Below are positions 7,584 to 16,897 of a stretch of 64,000 bases of DNA, in pieces. Position numbers and translations under genes: made by a program. Numbering within the stretch: the first letter of the stretch is position 1; the number at the start of each line of letters is the position of its first letter. The notes under the pieces were generated by a model. The model ran no database searches. It saw only the letters and a program-made list of their open reading frames with translations, and was not told the DNA's origin. This DNA is from Planktothrix rubescens CCAP 1459/22 (GTDB lineage Bacteria; Cyanobacteriota; Cyanobacteriia; Cyanobacteriales; Microcoleaceae), in the NCBI GenBank assembly GCA_904830895.1, contig LR882958.1, forward strand, positions 5,400,397 through 5,464,396. Direction: 5' to 3'.

Positions 7584-8870
7584 ATGATTATTTCGAGAAG
7601 TGGGCTGGTTCTTGGGGCGACGGCAATGATGTTAACGGCTGTAACCGTTGCCGGAGCAGGAATTCATCTTTCTAGTCAGGCATCCTTTCGGGAAAGCCCA
7701 AAGGAGTTGATTGATGAAGTTTGGCAGGTGATCCAAAAAAGTTATGTTGATGGCACCTTTAATCAAGTGGACTGGGTGGCGACCCGCACCGAGTATTTAA
7801 ACCGGAACTATGCCGACGATGAACAGGCTTATAAAGCCATTCGGGAAATGTTGAAGAAGCTAGATGACCCCTATACTCGCTTCATGAACCCCGAAGAATT
7901 CAAAAATATGCAAATTGACACCTCCGGGGAGTTAACGGGGGTAGGGATTCAATTAACCCAGGATGAGAAAACGAAAAAATTAGTGGTGATTTCACCCATT
8001 GAGGATTCCCCCGCATTTAGTGCTGGGGTTCAATCCCAGGATATTATTACTGAAATTGATGGTCGCAGTACCGAGGGCATTGATATTAATGAAGCGGTGA
8101 GTTTAATTCGTGGCCCGGTGGGAACGAAAGTTAATATTAAAATCCTGCGGGGGGATAAACCTTTGGATTTTAATATTACTCGCGATCGCATTGAAATTCA
8201 TCCGGTTCGTGCTTCTAAAAATCCTAGTTCTAAGGGAGATATTGGTTATATTCGCCTAAATACTTTTAGCGCTAACGCCGCCGAAGAAATGCGGGATGCT
8301 ATTAGTGATTTAGAAAAACAAAATGTTTCGGGTTATGTCCTAGATTTACGCTCAAATCCTGGGGGTTTACTTTATTCTAGCGTTGAAATTGCGCGGATGT
8401 GGCTGAATCAAGGAGATATTGTTTCTACGGTGGATCGCCAGGGTGAAACTGACCGTGAAAAGGCAAATAATCGAGCTTTAACGAGTAAACCATTAGTGGT
8501 TTTAGTTGATGGCGGATCGGCCAGTGCTAGTGAAATTTTATCCGGTGCATTACAGGATAATAAACGGGCGCTTTTAGTCGGAACAAAAACCTTTGGTAAA
8601 GGGTTAGTTCAGTCGGTCAGGGGCGTTGGCAAATCTTCGGGTTTAGCAGTAACTATTGCTAAATATTTTACCCCCAGTGGTCGAGATATTAACCATGAAG
8701 GCATTCAACCGGATATTAAAATTGAACTCACCGAAAAACAACGGGATGAGTTAAGAAAAGATCGGACTAAAGTTGGAACAATTGATGATCCTCAATATGT
8801 GAAGGGGTTAGAAATTCTCGGTGCTGAAATTTCTAAAACTAAACAGGGAACTCAAACTAAGTCTAAGTAA
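7584..8870 (+). CDS. S41 family C-terminal processing protease (CtpA/CtpB-like)
   Basis: 428 residues. An N-terminal hydrophobic segment (LVLGATAMMLTAVTVAGAGI) exports it to the periplasm or thylakoid lumen. A PDZ domain spans about 100-190 (GELTGVGIQL, SPAFSAGVQSQDIITEIDGRST). The S41 catalytic domain holds the Ser in VDGGSASASEI (near 315) and the Lys in TKTFGKGLVQS (near 338), the Ser/Lys dyad of tail-specific proteases. CtpA of cyanobacteria trims the D1 precursor of photosystem II; three paralogues (CtpA, B, C) are typical and I cannot assign which this is. It follows ispG on the same strand. Confidence 0.92.
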   Translation: MIISRSGLVLGATAMMLTAVTVAGAGIHLSSQASFRESPKELIDEVWQVIQKSYVDGTFNQVDWVATRTEYLNRNYADDEQAYKAIREMLKKLDDPYTRFMNPEEFKNMQIDTSGELTGVGIQLTQDEKTKKLVVISPIEDSPAFSAGVQSQDIITEIDGRSTEGIDINEAVSLIRGPVGTKVNIKILRGDKPLDFNITRDRIEIHPVRASKNPSSKGDIGYIRLNTFSANAAEEMRDAISDLEKQNVSGYVLDLRSNPGGLLYSSVEIARMWLNQGDIVSTVDRQGETDREKANNRALTSKPLVVLVDGGSASASEILSGALQDNKRALLVGTKTFGKGLVQSVRGVGKSSGLAVTIAKYFTPSGRDINHEGIQPDIKIELTEKQRDELRKDRTKVGTIDDPQYVKGLEILGAEISKTKQGTQTKSK

Positions 8871-8877
8871 TTAAAAG

Positions 8878-8936
8878 TTGTTGGGCTCGTTGTTGGGCTC
8901 GTTGTTGGGCTCGTTGTTGGGCTCGTTGTTGGGCTT
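8878..8936. repeat. 12-bp tandem repeat TTGTTGGGCTCG
   Basis: Four full units of TTGTTGGGCTCG at 8878-8925 plus a fifth partial unit, 4-8 bp after the stop of the protease gene. The last unit forms the left arm of the hairpin at 8925-8990, so the array looks like local expansion of a repeat end. Confidence 0.9.
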
Positions 8937-8990
8937 TAGCCCCATCTTTCCGTGCTTTATCCCAGAAAGATTGGGCTAAAGCCCAACAAC
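8925..8990. repeat. Inverted repeat with 18-bp arms GTTGTTGGGCTTTAGCCC
   Basis: Left arm 8925-8942 and right arm 8973-8990 are perfect reverse complements separated by 30 bp; each arm contains its own small palindrome GGGCTTTAGCCC. It lies between the convergent genes ending at 8870 and 9015 and can serve as a bidirectional terminator; the size would also fit a small non-autonomous repeat element. Confidence 0.8.
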
Positions 8991-9014
8991 TAAAAAGCGT
9001 TTTTGCGATTATTT

Positions 9015-10418
9015 TCAAACAGAATCTTGTTCAAATAACCAAACATCATCCTGATGATATTTTAATTGAAAATCAGGATGATTTTTTAATCGGTTTACTA
9101 ATTCGATTACTAATTCGGGAGAACTCGGCCATCCGGGGTGACGTTGGTTTAATAAAACATATTGAAAGGGTTTTAAATCGGTCTGTTCTCGTCCTTGGAT
9201 AGCTAATTGTAGGATAGGACGGTGGGTAAGGTGGGGGGTAATTTTATCCGTGGTTAAAACAGGATTTTGGGTTTTAATATAGGTTAGGGCTTCCCGTGTA
9301 GCTTGCCAATTATCGAGGGTTTGGAGATATTTGGAGGCAAAATAACCATATTTTGCTAAGGCGAAAAAGCAAATTAAAGACCATAAAATTATCCATTTTT
9401 TTTGTTTTATCCATCCTCCTCCTGTTGCTAAATTGGCAATAATAGCTAATAAAAGAAAAGGCAAAATTGCTAAGGAATATTGTTGCGTTAAGTTCTTCAT
9501 TTGGGGATTTTCGGCTAACAGATTTAAAAATAAAATTGGTGTCGCACAAATTAAAGGAGTTAAATGTCGCCAAGAGAGTCCCCAAATTAAGGGAATTAAG
9601 AGTAAAATTAAATATTCTAAATTAGCTAAAGTGAAAATTTTACTTAATACTAATCCAGGTTTTAATATGATATTTAAGCTGATTTCAAATAGAGAATTTC
9701 CCAGGAAACTATAGACTCCAACGGCGATGGGTGGGGCTTGGGAAAAGTGGGGGATAATCCATTCTGTAGAGAGGAAAAACCAGCATATTCCTGAAAGAAT
9801 TGCGATCGCAGCACAACGGCGTTTTTTCTCAAATAGCCATAACCATATCCCCATTGTTATTAATAATAAAGATAAAACTTCTTTACAGCCTAAAATAATA
9901 AAAATCGAGATAATAAATCCTAAAATATGATTATTTCTAGCCGCTAAAATAGCATATAAAATCGCAGGTAAGGCGATTACTTCCGGGTGAAAATCAAATA
10001 AATTAACATTAAAAATTAAAGGATATAATAGATAGACAAATCCTAGGGTTTGGGCTTGGGTTTCTTTTAATCCTGCTTGTAAAGATAGCTGATAAGTGGG
10101 TAATGCACCGAGGGAAAGGGAAATTGCTTGAATAGCAAATAACCAATGAATATCGGGGTAAAGTTTATAAAATAGGGCAATAATATACAGAATATAGGCG
10201 GCATGATCCCCTAGAATATGTAATCCTCGAAAATAAACAAAGGGTTCTTTTCCCTGACTAATTAAGTAAATTCCATTATCAAAAATTCCTAAATCATAGG
10301 CATTAGATTGAAAGAAAAAATGACGTAAACTACTACAAGCAAATAAAATCAAGCTGCTAATAATAAATCCTGTTAATACGGGATGAACTTTAATTTTTTT
10401 TTCTGAAAATAATATCAT
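9015..10418 (-). CDS. DUF2079 family polytopic membrane protein
   Basis: 467 residues with ten or more hydrophobic segments. Near the N-terminus the pattern DLGIFDNGIYLISQGKEPFVYFRGLHILGDHAA matches DUF2079, a family related to GT-C glycosyltransferases; the acidic loop after the first helix is where GT-C enzymes keep catalytic residues. FDFHPEVIALPAILYA is another conserved block. The C-terminal 110 residues are soluble (ALTYIKTQNPVLTTDKI). The function is unproven; polyprenyl-linked sugar transfer is an inference. It lies 53 bp downstream of another GT-C-like gene, so the pair could be an operon. Confidence 0.8.
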   Translation of the reverse strand: MILFSEKKIKVHPVLTGFIISSLILFACSSLRHFFFQSNAYDLGIFDNGIYLISQGKEPFVYFRGLHILGDHAAYILYIIALFYKLYPDIHWLFAIQAISLSLGALPTYQLSLQAGLKETQAQTLGFVYLLYPLIFNVNLFDFHPEVIALPAILYAILAARNNHILGFIISIFIILGCKEVLSLLLITMGIWLWLFEKKRRCAAIAILSGICWFFLSTEWIIPHFSQAPPIAVGVYSFLGNSLFEISLNIILKPGLVLSKIFTLANLEYLILLLIPLIWGLSWRHLTPLICATPILFLNLLAENPQMKNLTQQYSLAILPFLLLAIIANLATGGGWIKQKKWIILWSLICFFALAKYGYFASKYLQTLDNWQATREALTYIKTQNPVLTTDKITPHLTHRPILQLAIQGREQTDLKPFQYVLLNQRHPGWPSSPELVIELVNRLKNHPDFQLKYHQDDVWLFEQDSV

Positions 10419-10471
10419 TTTTTATCTTATTTATTAAAGATTCTATATTTTCCTTTATTGCCTTTTTTCTA

Positions 10472-11797
10472 TTAACTTACCCAAAGATGTTGGGCAAAGC
10501 GAATTGAAAAACTAATCAGTAAGAGGGCAAAAAATCCCAAGGTTAGATAACCCCAACGACGATGATGGGATAACATCACCCCTAAAGCTAAACTAATAGA
10601 AATAATACCATAGGTTAAACGACTTAGAGAAATTGTACCCCCAGATGCTAATAATAAACCCAAGGCAAAAAAGCCATAATTAACCGCTACCAAACTAAGT
10701 TCATGGCGTAAATACCAGAGTAAATAACCTCCTCCCAAAATAATAGTTGTATTCAGGAAAGGATCACCAGCAATTAGCCATAAAATGATGATTAATAAAA
10801 ATAAACTATAATCAAATTTTGCCTTTCCTAATTGATACCGATAACGCCAAATACAATATCCTATTATAGCAATTATTATCACTAAAAGTGGATGCCAAGG
10901 GTCAACAATTGTGCCTTGTTTCCAATTTTGAGAACCGATCAAAATTTGCATAATCATTTTTAACCATCCCTGACTATCAAATCCAGTTTGGCGTTGCCAT
11001 TGGGTATGTTGGACGGTAATAAAAGCAATGGGATTATTAAATTTTATCCAACAATATAGGCTATAAAATAACAACCCACCGCCACTTAATAAGCCGGATA
11101 AATAGGCGATCGCAGGCTTTCGTTTTTGCCAGGATGTAATTAAAAAAGCCGGAATTAAAGCCAGTCCAGTAATGCGGGTTGCCGTGGCTAAACTGCCCCA
11201 TAAAATCACTTGAGGATATTTTTTTAAATCAAATGCTCGGAGGGCGGCGGTACTCAGAAATAAAAACAAACCTTCAGTATAAATAACACTCCCAAAAATA
11301 GATAACGGACACCAAGCTAAAACAGCCGTTGTCCAACGAGCAGCTTGAGGATTATTAGTAGTTTCAACCCATTTATACAGTAAAATTAAAGCTCCAAAAA
11401 AAGCTAAATTATTAATTAAAGTTCCCGCTACTTCAAAGGGTAAACCTAAATTCATTAACCCGCGAATTAACAAAGGAAATAGGGGGAAAAATGCCACATT
11501 TCCACCGGGTTCATTTTGATTAATTACCTCATATCCAGAGGTGGCAATACCCTGATATAATGGACTATCCCAAGCCGAAAATATTTGCCAACCCCAGGCA
11601 ATTTTTACTATTTCTGTTTCTGAGGAAACTTGATGTAATTGGGCAGTTATAAAAAAAGCCAATAAAATCAGACTGCGACTAAGTACCCCCATTTTGATGG
11701 CAAAAATCACGCCTTGGGATTGAAAAAATTGGCTAATTTGGATTAAAAAATATTTTAATCTTACTAAAATTTGAGTTAAACTATTAATTAAATTCAT
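10472..11797 (-). CDS. PIG-V-like mannosyltransferase family membrane protein
   Basis: 441 residues with about ten transmembrane helices. The early loop has WQIFSAWDSPLYQGIATSGYE, the WD.xxY/F motif of the PIG-V/GT-C mannosyltransferase family, followed by NVAFFPLFPLLIRGL. The downstream region YTEGLFLFLSTAALRAFD is also typical. Such enzymes use a lipid-linked sugar donor in the membrane; the bacterial substrates are mostly unknown. The start at 11797 is the first ATG of the frame; MGVLSRSL further in is a possible alternative. It probably forms an operon with the DUF2079 gene. Confidence 0.8.
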   Translation of the reverse strand: MNLINSLTQILVRLKYFLIQISQFFQSQGVIFAIKMGVLSRSLILLAFFITAQLHQVSSETEIVKIAWGWQIFSAWDSPLYQGIATSGYEVINQNEPGGNVAFFPLFPLLIRGLMNLGLPFEVAGTLINNLAFFGALILLYKWVETTNNPQAARWTTAVLAWCPLSIFGSVIYTEGLFLFLSTAALRAFDLKKYPQVILWGSLATATRITGLALIPAFLITSWQKRKPAIAYLSGLLSGGGLLFYSLYCWIKFNNPIAFITVQHTQWQRQTGFDSQGWLKMIMQILIGSQNWKQGTIVDPWHPLLVIIIAIIGYCIWRYRYQLGKAKFDYSLFLLIIILWLIAGDPFLNTTIILGGGYLLWYLRHELSLVAVNYGFFALGLLLASGGTISLSRLTYGIISISLALGVMLSHHRRWGYLTLGFFALLLISFSIRFAQHLWVS

Positions 11798-11925
11798 CGG
11801 TTAAGTTTTCTGCCCATGCACGGGCGAATAATTATTGTTTTTAGTTTATAATTAAAGTAATTGTATCAAGAATGAAGCAATTATAAATCGGTTGTAATCA
11901 TTAAAATCTGTTGTTCCCATTACCT

Positions 11926-12004
11926 ATCACGGATTTAAGCAGATTACGCAGATTAACACAAATTAAAATCCGTGAAATCCGTGAAATCCTCTTAAATCCG
12001 TGAT
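11926..12004. repeat. Dispersed repeat 'ATCACGGATTTAAG', copy 1 (complete, with inverted ends)
   Basis: The ends ATCACGGATTTAAG (11926-11939) and CTTAAATCCGTGAT (11991-12004) are perfect 14-bp inverted repeats around a 51-bp interior that carries tandem TCCGTGAAA units. A near-identical but one-end-lost copy in opposite orientation is at 19741-19808. The layout resembles a small mobile or REP-like element. The remaining 11798-12068 contains no supported gene. Confidence 0.8.
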
Positions 12005-12068
12005 CCCTATTTCCTATTATGCCAAAATAGGGTAAACTACTGTAGATTTTCAGGTTTCGATTTTTCCT

Positions 12069-13148
12069 ATGAGCAATTCTGTTTTTTCACCCTTACAAAA
12101 TCGTTTACTCACTTGTTTGCTTATTTTAGTAGTGGGTTGGTTAAGTTTTCAATTATTAGGTTATGTTGGAGAGTTAATTAGTTTATTAGTAACCTCTGGA
12201 TTAATTGCTTTTTTACTTAACTATGCAGTGGCAAAATTAGAGCGCTTTATTCCTAGGGGAATAGCGGCAGCTTTAGTCTATTTAGTTGCTATTTTAACCT
12301 TTGTAATTATTGGGTTAACCATTGTCCCTCCGGTCTTTAATCAAGGACGACAATTGATCACACGCTTACCAGAATTAATTGAATCAGGACGACAACAGTT
12401 AGCTGAATTTCAAGTCTGGAGTGTTGACCGTAATTTACCCTTTGATGTGGGGATTTTACAACAACAACTTTTATCTAAAATTCAGGGAACCATTGAACCC
12501 ATTTTTGCCGGAAGTTTGGGGATAGTTTTAGGAACCTTTAATTGGTTTTTTGACTTAATTTTTATCTTGGTAATTGCCTTTTATATGTTATTAGATGGGG
12601 AGCGGTTATGGAAAATTTTAATCACTATTCTATCCCCACAAATTCGAGAAGTGATCACGATTTCCTTAAAACGAAATTTGAAAAAATTTGTCCTGGGACA
12701 AACCTTGCAAGGAATATTTATGACATCCATTTTAACCGTTGCCTTTTTTATGCTTAAAGTTCCCTATTTCCTATTATTTGCAGTTGTGATTGGATTACTG
12801 GAAATTATTCCCTTTGTGGGGGCAACATTAGGCATTGGAAGTGTCACTTTTATTGTAGCTTTTATTGATTGGTGGATGGCTTTACAGGTGTTAGCAGTTG
12901 CCGTTTCCGTTCAACAAGTGAAGGATAATATTGTTGCTCCTCGAATTATGGGGGATTTAACTGGATTAAGCCCCGTTGTTATTTTCAGCGCTTTATTATT
13001 AGGAGGAAAAATTGGGGGATTATTAGGATTTATTCTGGCAATTCCCATGGCAGGAGTAATTAAAAGTATCGTTGAGGTGGTTTTTGATCCGACTTTACCC
13101 CCTCAAACGGGTTCATTTTTTTATAATCCCTTAAACCCACAGGAATAG
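12069..13148 (+). CDS. AI-2E family transporter (PerM-like)
   Basis: 359 residues with about seven or eight transmembrane helices. It opens with a hydrophobic pair (LLTCLLILVVGWLSF, LISLLVTSGLIAFLLNYAV), then a soluble helical domain (about 85-150), and a C-terminal four-helix bundle with the family blocks DLIFILVIAFYMLLDGERLW, LLEIIPFVGATLG and VQQVKDNIVAPRIMGDLTGLSPVVIFSALLLGGKIGGLLGFILAIP. The family is named after TqsA, but substrates vary (Na+/H+ antiport, export) and are not predictable here. ATG at 12069 fits the alignment. Confidence 0.9.
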   Translation: MSNSVFSPLQNRLLTCLLILVVGWLSFQLLGYVGELISLLVTSGLIAFLLNYAVAKLERFIPRGIAAALVYLVAILTFVIIGLTIVPPVFNQGRQLITRLPELIESGRQQLAEFQVWSVDRNLPFDVGILQQQLLSKIQGTIEPIFAGSLGIVLGTFNWFFDLIFILVIAFYMLLDGERLWKILITILSPQIREVITISLKRNLKKFVLGQTLQGIFMTSILTVAFFMLKVPYFLLFAVVIGLLEIIPFVGATLGIGSVTFIVAFIDWWMALQVLAVAVSVQQVKDNIVAPRIMGDLTGLSPVVIFSALLLGGKIGGLLGFILAIPMAGVIKSIVEVVFDPTLPPQTGSFFYNPLNPQE

Positions 13149-13231
13149 GTAATAGGTAATGGGTAATGGGGGAAAATGTTTTCAAAAATAGAGATGAATT
13201 TTATTGTTTTGAGAGTGAAAAAAGCTGAACT

Positions 13232-14299
13232 ATGAAATGGTGGCAACGACTAAAAACGAATCCTTTAGCTCAATTTGGGGCTGGAATTTTACTGTTATTT
13301 TATTTAGTGGTAATTGCGGCAAATTTTGTTGCACCCTATAGTCCTTATGAATCCCAACTTAACGCTTCTTTATTACCCCCGACCCAAATTTATTGGTATG
13401 ATCAAAAAGGGCAATGGATAGGCGCCCATGTTTATCCCACTACTCAAGGCCCGGTTGATATTGAAACCGGAAAACGTGAAATTAATCTTGATAAAAGTCA
13501 GCCTAGTCCAGTGCGATTTTTTGTGCCGGGAGAACCTTATAAAATTCTAGGAATAATTCCTTTTGATCGTCATTTATTCGGGACTGTAGGGGCTGGAAAA
13601 ATTAACTTACTCGGCACAGATGAACAGGCTAGAGATCAGTTTAGTCGCCTAGTTCATGGGGGGCGAATTAGTCTAAGTATTGGATTAGTAGGAATTATGA
13701 TTTCTTTCCCGTTAGGAATGATTTTTGGCGGGATTTCTGGGTATTTTGGCGGATGGTTAGATAGCTTAATTATGCGAATTGTTGAAGTTTTAATGACGAT
13801 TCCAGGGTTATATTTATTGGTGGCATTAGCAGCCGTTTTACCGCCCCAAATTAGCAGTACCCAGCGTTTTTTGTTAATTGTGGTGATTATTTCTTTTATT
13901 AGTTGGGCTGGTTTAGCGCGGGTGATTCGAGGGCAGGTTTTATCAATTAAGGAACAACAATTTGTGCAAGCATCAAGGGCAATTGGTGCAAGTCCGTTGT
14001 ATATTATCACCCGTCATGTTCTGCCCCAAACGGCTACTTATTTGATTATTTCGGCTACCTTAGCGATTCCTAGTTTTATTATTTCAGAATCGGTTTTAAG
14101 TTTAATTGGACTAGGGATTCAACCCCCCGATCCCTCCTGGGGAAATTTACTTTCTTCTGCTACCAATGCCTCAATTTTAGTCCTACAACCTTGGTTAATT
14201 TGGCCGCCCGCTATTTTAATTATTTTGACAGTTTTAGCCTTTAATTTATTAGGAGATGGGTTAAGAGATGCCCTTGATCCGCGTAGTATTCAACGATAG
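13232..14299 (+). CDS. ABC transporter permease, DppC/OppC-like
   Basis: 355 residues. It has the OppC N-terminal helix (NPLAQFGAGILLLFYLVVIAANFVAPYSPYE), a long periplasmic insert to about residue 130 that includes LLGTDEQARDQFSRLVHGGRISL, and then the BPD permease domain with five helices. The cytoplasmic EAA-type loop reads ASRAIGASPLYIITRHVLPQT, and the end is LLGDGLRDALDPR. It would be the inner-membrane half of a peptide (or nickel) importer whose partner genes are elsewhere; in cyanobacteria such genes are often scattered. It is monocistronic here. Confidence 0.9.
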   Translation: MKWWQRLKTNPLAQFGAGILLLFYLVVIAANFVAPYSPYESQLNASLLPPTQIYWYDQKGQWIGAHVYPTTQGPVDIETGKREINLDKSQPSPVRFFVPGEPYKILGIIPFDRHLFGTVGAGKINLLGTDEQARDQFSRLVHGGRISLSIGLVGIMISFPLGMIFGGISGYFGGWLDSLIMRIVEVLMTIPGLYLLVALAAVLPPQISSTQRFLLIVVIISFISWAGLARVIRGQVLSIKEQQFVQASRAIGASPLYIITRHVLPQTATYLIISATLAIPSFIISESVLSLIGLGIQPPDPSWGNLLSSATNASILVLQPWLIWPPAILIILTVLAFNLLGDGLRDALDPRSIQR

Positions 14300-14353
14300 T
14301 TGATCTTCCCTTACTTGATTGATTAGAATAAAGCTTGAATTCAAGTTCTACTA

Positions 14354-14503
14354 ATGTTAACTAAAAAATCTGGGTGTCAAAATGTTGTGATTGTTGGAGG
14401 CGGCCCATCGGGACTGGCGATCGCCTTAATGTTAGCAAAACGCGGCTGGACAGAAATTACCGTTTTAGAAAAAAGAAAAACGGCTGACGATTACGAACCT
14501 TAA
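14354..14503 (+). pseudogene. 5' fragment of an FAD-dependent oxidoreductase
   Basis: ATG at 14354, 49 codons. The peptide contains a perfect FAD-binding Rossmann fingerprint, VVIVGGGPSGLAIALMLAKRG, followed 11 residues later by the acidic VLEK end of beta-2. Homologous monooxygenases and halogenases exceed 350 residues, so at least 85 percent is missing. The frame stops at a TAA where minus-strand sequence of a TPR gene begins. The fragment has a HIP1 site (GCGATCGC) at 14417 and codon use like the surrounding genes. Confidence 0.75.
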
Positions 14504-14791
14504 CTGCCGCAACCACCGCCAACAAAGACGAATTTGCAAGTTTAACCAATGCCAAAAACCCTGAAATTGAGGGGCAGACAAGGGAGACGGTGAGGTTAAT
14601 TGTTGAATGGCATTATCACACTTTTGCACATCGGCATCAAGTCCCAGATTTTGATACAATTCACGGGCATTTCGATAAGCACCCAGGGCTTCTTCACAAC
14701 AATTAAGTTTTTCAAGAGCATTTCCAGTATTAAACCAAAAAATTATTCTTTTTGATTGAAATATTGACACTGAGATCAATTTATGATTCAA
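14465..14791 (-). pseudogene. Fragment of a TPR-repeat protein
   Basis: The frame from 14791 encodes 108 residues. Only the middle is recognisable: WFNTGNALEKLNCCEEALGA is one TPR unit, continued by YRNARELYQNLGLDADVQKC, then a tail with hydrophobic FWHWLNLQIRLCWRWLRQLR. The first 18 residues and the last 13 (which overlap the FAD fragment in antisense) look like non-native sequence. TPR proteins with tandem units normally start with many repeats; here a single unit survives. It faces the FAD remnant, so the two truncated genes mark a deletion or rearrangement joint at about 14500. Confidence 0.6.
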
Positions 14792-14824
14792 TGAAGTGAA
14801 GAATTAAATAAAAATTAATTATAT

Positions 14825-15661
14825 ATGGAACAATTAACTGATAAACCTTTATTAGAGTTTGCAAATGTTACTTTTGGTTACGGCAATAATCAAGATAAAG
14901 TTTTACAAAATGTATCGTTTAGTATTTTTCCAGGAGATCAAATAGGTATTTTGGGGGATAATGGATCGGGAAAATCAACTATCATTAAGATCTTATTAGG
15001 TTTATATTCTCCTGAACAAGGGAAAGTTAGCTTGTTTGATCAAAAAGTTTCTTGGAAAAAACATTATCCAAAATTAGGATATATTGGTGATCCATCATAT
15101 AACTTAGGAGAATTAGGATTACCAACTTCTTTATCTGTTAAAAATGTAGTTGAAATTTTTAAGTTACTATGGAAACAGTCAAATCAATATTTACCAAGTT
15201 GCGATGACATTGAACAAAGATTAAATATTCCTAACTTTTATAGTTGTAATATAGGAAAACTATCTAAAGGGCAAAGAATGAGGTTAATGGCTTTTTTAGC
15301 ACTTGGTAAAAAAATAGATTTATTGGTTGCTGATGAAGCTACTGAGGGATTAGATGGAAAAGTAAAAAAGATCATTCTATCAGAAATTAAACGTGCAATA
15401 GAAGATTTTAACCTTAGCATTTTATGGATATCTCATAAATTTGATGAAATATTTGTACTAACTAATAAGATCTATGAGCTACAAGATGGTTATCTTAATC
15501 AGAAAATAACAGACAATTTTAATTATAAAATAGAAATCAAGTCTTCATCTCTAGGTTCTAATGTTGATCAAAGTATTGACCAACATAACATTTTCCAAGT
15601 TATAGGAGAGCTTTTGGAAAATAGTTTAATTGATGAATTTACAATAAAAGTGCGAAAATAA
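14825..15661 (+). CDS. ABC transporter ATP-binding protein (ABC-2 type exporter)
   Basis: 278 residues. Walker A GDNGSGKST (near residue 46), Q-loop region GYIGDPSYN, signature LSKGQRMRLMAF, Walker B LLVADEATEGLD and switch His ISHKFDE are all present. The signature LSKGQ instead of LSGGQ is common among ABC-2 exporters. The C-terminal 60 residues have no transporter motif. The gene starts a four-gene, same-strand run with a permease 31 bp downstream, so it powers that transporter. It is more AT-rich than the neighbouring regions. Substrate unknown. Confidence 0.88.
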   Translation: MEQLTDKPLLEFANVTFGYGNNQDKVLQNVSFSIFPGDQIGILGDNGSGKSTIIKILLGLYSPEQGKVSLFDQKVSWKKHYPKLGYIGDPSYNLGELGLPTSLSVKNVVEIFKLLWKQSNQYLPSCDDIEQRLNIPNFYSCNIGKLSKGQRMRLMAFLALGKKIDLLVADEATEGLDGKVKKIILSEIKRAIEDFNLSILWISHKFDEIFVLTNKIYELQDGYLNQKITDNFNYKIEIKSSSLGSNVDQSIDQHNIFQVIGELLENSLIDEFTIKVRK

Positions 15662-15692
15662 AAAGTACATACTTGTTACTAGATTGATAACC

Positions 15693-16469
15693 ATGAGTCT
15701 CAAAAATATCTTGATCTTAGTTAAACCTCATTTAATAAATTTAGTGAATTCATGGAAATGGCTTGCTATTATAATGCTTTTAACTTGCATTTTTACATTT
15801 TTTTACAGTTGGGATGGTACAGAATTATTGTTTTTAGATATACCTTTAGAAGGTTATAAACCTTTTGGGAATCAAGCATTAATTATTTGTTTAAATGAAT
15901 TCTTTTCGTGGACATGGATAATTTTAAGTTTCTACATACTTCTCAAGCTTATGTTTCCTTTAGGAGATAGCTTTTTGGTTAGTGAACTATTATGGTTACG
16001 ACTAACTCCATGTAAACCTGCCGAGATTGCTGCTTCAAGAGCTATTTGGATTTTAAGTTATGCTATTTTATTGGGTATTTTAGGTGGAATTTGGTCAATA
16101 TTAACTGCTTTTGTCCATCAAATTTCACCTAACCCACTGTTTATAAATGTTTTGGGTTTAGTCAGCCACGTTATTCTTTCAGGAGGAATAATCGTTATAT
16201 TAGACTTTGGCTTAACGTTCGATTTCTATGTTAGAAAGATGATTGCTGTTATTGCTCTATTCATACCCTGGATCTTAAAGTTTATAAGTATGGCCATAGA
16301 TAAAGTAGCTATTTTAAGAATTATTAAGTTTTTTCCTTACACTATTCCATTTCAGCCTCCACTAAGTGATAATATATATCACTTTGGGACAGCTGCAATT
16401 ATTGGCATTGTCTTTTTAGGCATACATATATTACTAAAAGCTCAATATATGCCTAGTGAAAACAAATAA
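15693..16469 (+). CDS. ABC-2 type transporter permease subunit
   Basis: 258 residues from ATG at 15693; a TTG 9 bp earlier is in frame but less likely. Six hydrophobic stretches are visible: IIMLLTCIFTFFYSW, IILSFYILLKLMFPLG, ILSYAILLGILGGIWSIL, VLGLVSHVILSGGIIVI, VIALFIPWILKFI, AAIIGIVFLGIHILL. Between helix 2 and 3 is the cytoplasmic segment LLWLRLTPCKPAEIAASRAIW, typical of ABC-2 permeases that couple to the ATPase. With the preceding ATPase it would make a dimeric exporter; antibiotic, peptide or lipid substrates are all possible. Confidence 0.8.
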   Translation: MSLKNILILVKPHLINLVNSWKWLAIIMLLTCIFTFFYSWDGTELLFLDIPLEGYKPFGNQALIICLNEFFSWTWIILSFYILLKLMFPLGDSFLVSELLWLRLTPCKPAEIAASRAIWILSYAILLGILGGIWSILTAFVHQISPNPLFINVLGLVSHVILSGGIIVILDFGLTFDFYVRKMIAVIALFIPWILKFISMAIDKVAILRIIKFFPYTIPFQPPLSDNIYHFGTAAIIGIVFLGIHILLKAQYMPSENK

Positions 16470-16493
16470 TTTAATAGGACATCTTAAAGAACA

Positions 16494-16880
16494 ATGATAA
16501 AATATATTAGGTACAGTCTTTTACCTGTTTTAGTGATTATCCCACTTTTATTAAGCTGTAGCCCATTAACAGGAGTATTTTATGAGGTATCTGTATATAT
16601 TGGAGATCAGCTAATTAATACAGCAGCTGGCCAAACGATAGAAATTGTTTTAGATAAAATTACTAAATATTTTCAAGATCATGTAATAATTGATTCTGAT
16701 AATGGAAATAAAGGAACTTGGTCAGGGAACATAGACTTTAAAAGTGATGGAGCAAGTTGTCGACAAATATATACCCTGAAAATGCCTAGAATGTACCGTG
16801 AATCAATAGATTCACCCTGGGGCTTAGCGCCAGATTTTAGAAAAAAAGTTGATGATCATTTTGATCCTTATTGTTCCTAA
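16494..16880 (+). CDS. Putative lipoprotein of unknown function
   Basis: 128 residues. The N-terminus YSLLPVLVIIPLLLSCSPLTG ends in a lipobox LLSC at residues 19-22, so a lipid-anchored periplasmic protein is predicted. The mature part has no recognised domain; it contains GNKGTWSGNIDFKSDGASCRQIYTL and three further cysteines. It begins 24 bp after the permease stop and belongs to the same transcript. A role as an accessory or immunity-like factor for the ABC transporter is an inference from position only. Confidence 0.65.
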   Translation: MIKYIRYSLLPVLVIIPLLLSCSPLTGVFYEVSVYIGDQLINTAAGQTIEIVLDKITKYFQDHVIIDSDNGNKGTWSGNIDFKSDGASCRQIYTLKMPRMYRESIDSPWGLAPDFRKKVDDHFDPYCS

Positions 16881-16897
16881 AATTTATGGAGATAACT

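Noticed and set aside
8878..8936. Possible CRISPR array
   Set aside because: Units are 12 bp and contiguous, with no unique spacers; it is a simple tandem repeat. No cas genes were found in the window.
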